NCBI GenBank assembly: GCA_023135545.1
Contig: JAGLSY010000118.1
Location: forward strand, 1-5,489
Origin: Thermoplasmata archaeon
GTDB taxonomy: Archaea > Thermoplasmatota > Thermoplasmata > SG8-5 > JAGLSY01
DNA: 5,489 nucleotides
Reading direction: 5' to 3'
In this document: positions 5,254-5,489 of the stretch, piece by piece
How positions within the stretch are numbered: position 1 is the first letter of the stretch
Layout: each line of letters opens with the position of its first letter
Notes under the pieces: generated by a model
Seen by the model: the letters and a program-made list of their open reading frames with translations, nothing else
Databases searched by the model: none
Told to the model about the DNA's origin: nothing
Translations under genes and position numbers: made by a program

Positions 5254-5277
5254 CGTGCAGTGTCCGTGCATATAAAC
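5254..5277 (+). promoter_or_regulatory. TATA box with adjacent CGTGCA direct repeat
   Basis: CATATAAAC (5269-5277) is a strong archaeal TATA box centred about 32 bases before ATG 5305, predicting a leader of only a few bases. CGTGCA occurs at 5254-5259 and 5265-5270, spaced 11 bp (one helical turn), with the second copy touching the TATA box in the place of the BRE. This could be a regulator binding site, or chance. Confidence 0.5.
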
Positions 5278-5304
5278 AAAGGCCGGAATCACGAATCCGA
5301 TAAA

Positions 5305-5489
5305 ATGTCAAACGAATTAACTCACGCATTCGCGGCCAGCGCCTCCCAGTGCGCGTTGAATCTGCTGATAGGAGCCCCGGTATTGGACCACAATGTCTTC
5401 ATCGCCGCAATTCTGGCCATGGCAATAAACCTGGACCGGTTCGGACCCGGAGAAAGCAACCGCAGCCCCATAGGCCACTCAATTGGCTT
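5305..5489 (+). CDS. Probable membrane protein, possibly DUF457/YdjM-like metal-dependent hydrolase, 3' partial
   Basis: An ATG at 5305 opens a frame of 61 codons that runs off the right edge. Support for a real gene is the TATA box at the right distance, G/C-rich third positions like the neighbouring genes, and a sensible protein: a short polar start, a hydrophobic stretch at about 17-41 (ALNLLIGAPVLDHNVFIAAI and onward), then INLDRFGPGESNRSPIGHSIG. The spacing of Asp44, Arg53 and His58-Ser59 recalls the LPDLDH...RG.THS pattern of DUF457/YdjM-type membrane hydrolases, and His7 could match their N-terminal His, but the match is loose. There is no ribosome binding motif, in line with near-leaderless initiation. 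Existence as a gene is likely; the family is a guess. Confidence 0.6.
   Translation, partial: MSNELTHAFAASASQCALNLLIGAPVLDHNVFIAAILAMAINLDRFGPGESNRSPIGHSIG

Noticed and set aside
4973..5275. + strand frame of 100 residues in the divergent intergenic region
   Set aside because: It begins in the NAC promoter and is encoded by T-tracts and palindromes; its composition (Phe/Leu/Pro/Lys runs) looks like translated non-coding DNA.

Overview
The window is about 5.5 kb of archaeal chromosome, probably euryarchaeal and possibly from the Thermoplasmatota (that rank is inference). The archaeal assignment rests on an archaeal-type nascent polypeptide-associated complex protein (NAC with a C-terminal UBA domain), a single-domain Sm-like protein, an archaeal-type phosphoglucosamine/phosphohexose mutase, and TATA-like boxes placed so that several transcripts would have very short or no leaders. 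Ribosome binding sites resembling GGAGGTGAT occur before some genes, so leadered and leaderless translation probably coexist.

Layout, left to right. (1) A + strand gene cut by the left edge encodes the C-terminal part of a stomatin/prohibitin-like (SPFH, YdjI/COG4260-type) protein ending in three zinc ribbons. (2) The next ~300 bp hold no gene but contain one copy of a dispersed repeat, a nested stem-loop and a strong inverted repeat that runs into the end of the next gene. (3) A - strand radical SAM protein of unknown substrate. (4) A ~296-bp divergent intergenic region with a promoter at each end and a second copy of the dispersed repeat. (5) A + strand DUF2085 membrane protein whose 3' end overlaps, tail to tail, (6) the - strand phosphosugar mutase. 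(7) Upstream of the mutase on the same strand lie the LSm gene and then the NAC gene, so NAC, LSm and mutase read leftward as a likely cluster, with a probable extra promoter before LSm. (8) A ~358-bp divergent intergenic region rich in T/A tracts and short palindromes. (9) The first 61 codons of a + strand gene cut by the right edge, with a clear TATA box.

The recognisable genes are mostly housekeeping: NAC binds ribosomes and nascent chains, LSm binds RNA, and the mutase supplies sugar phosphates for nucleotide-sugar synthesis. No defence island, CRISPR array, transposase, rRNA or tRNA is visible, and I see no convincing new multi-gene system. The most interesting material is non-coding: a ~70-bp intergenic repeat at 709-779 and 1986-2055 in the same orientation on either side of the radical SAM gene, with an internal 22-23-bp periodicity, and the structured stretch at 834-965. 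All similarity statements come from reading and recall; no search was run.
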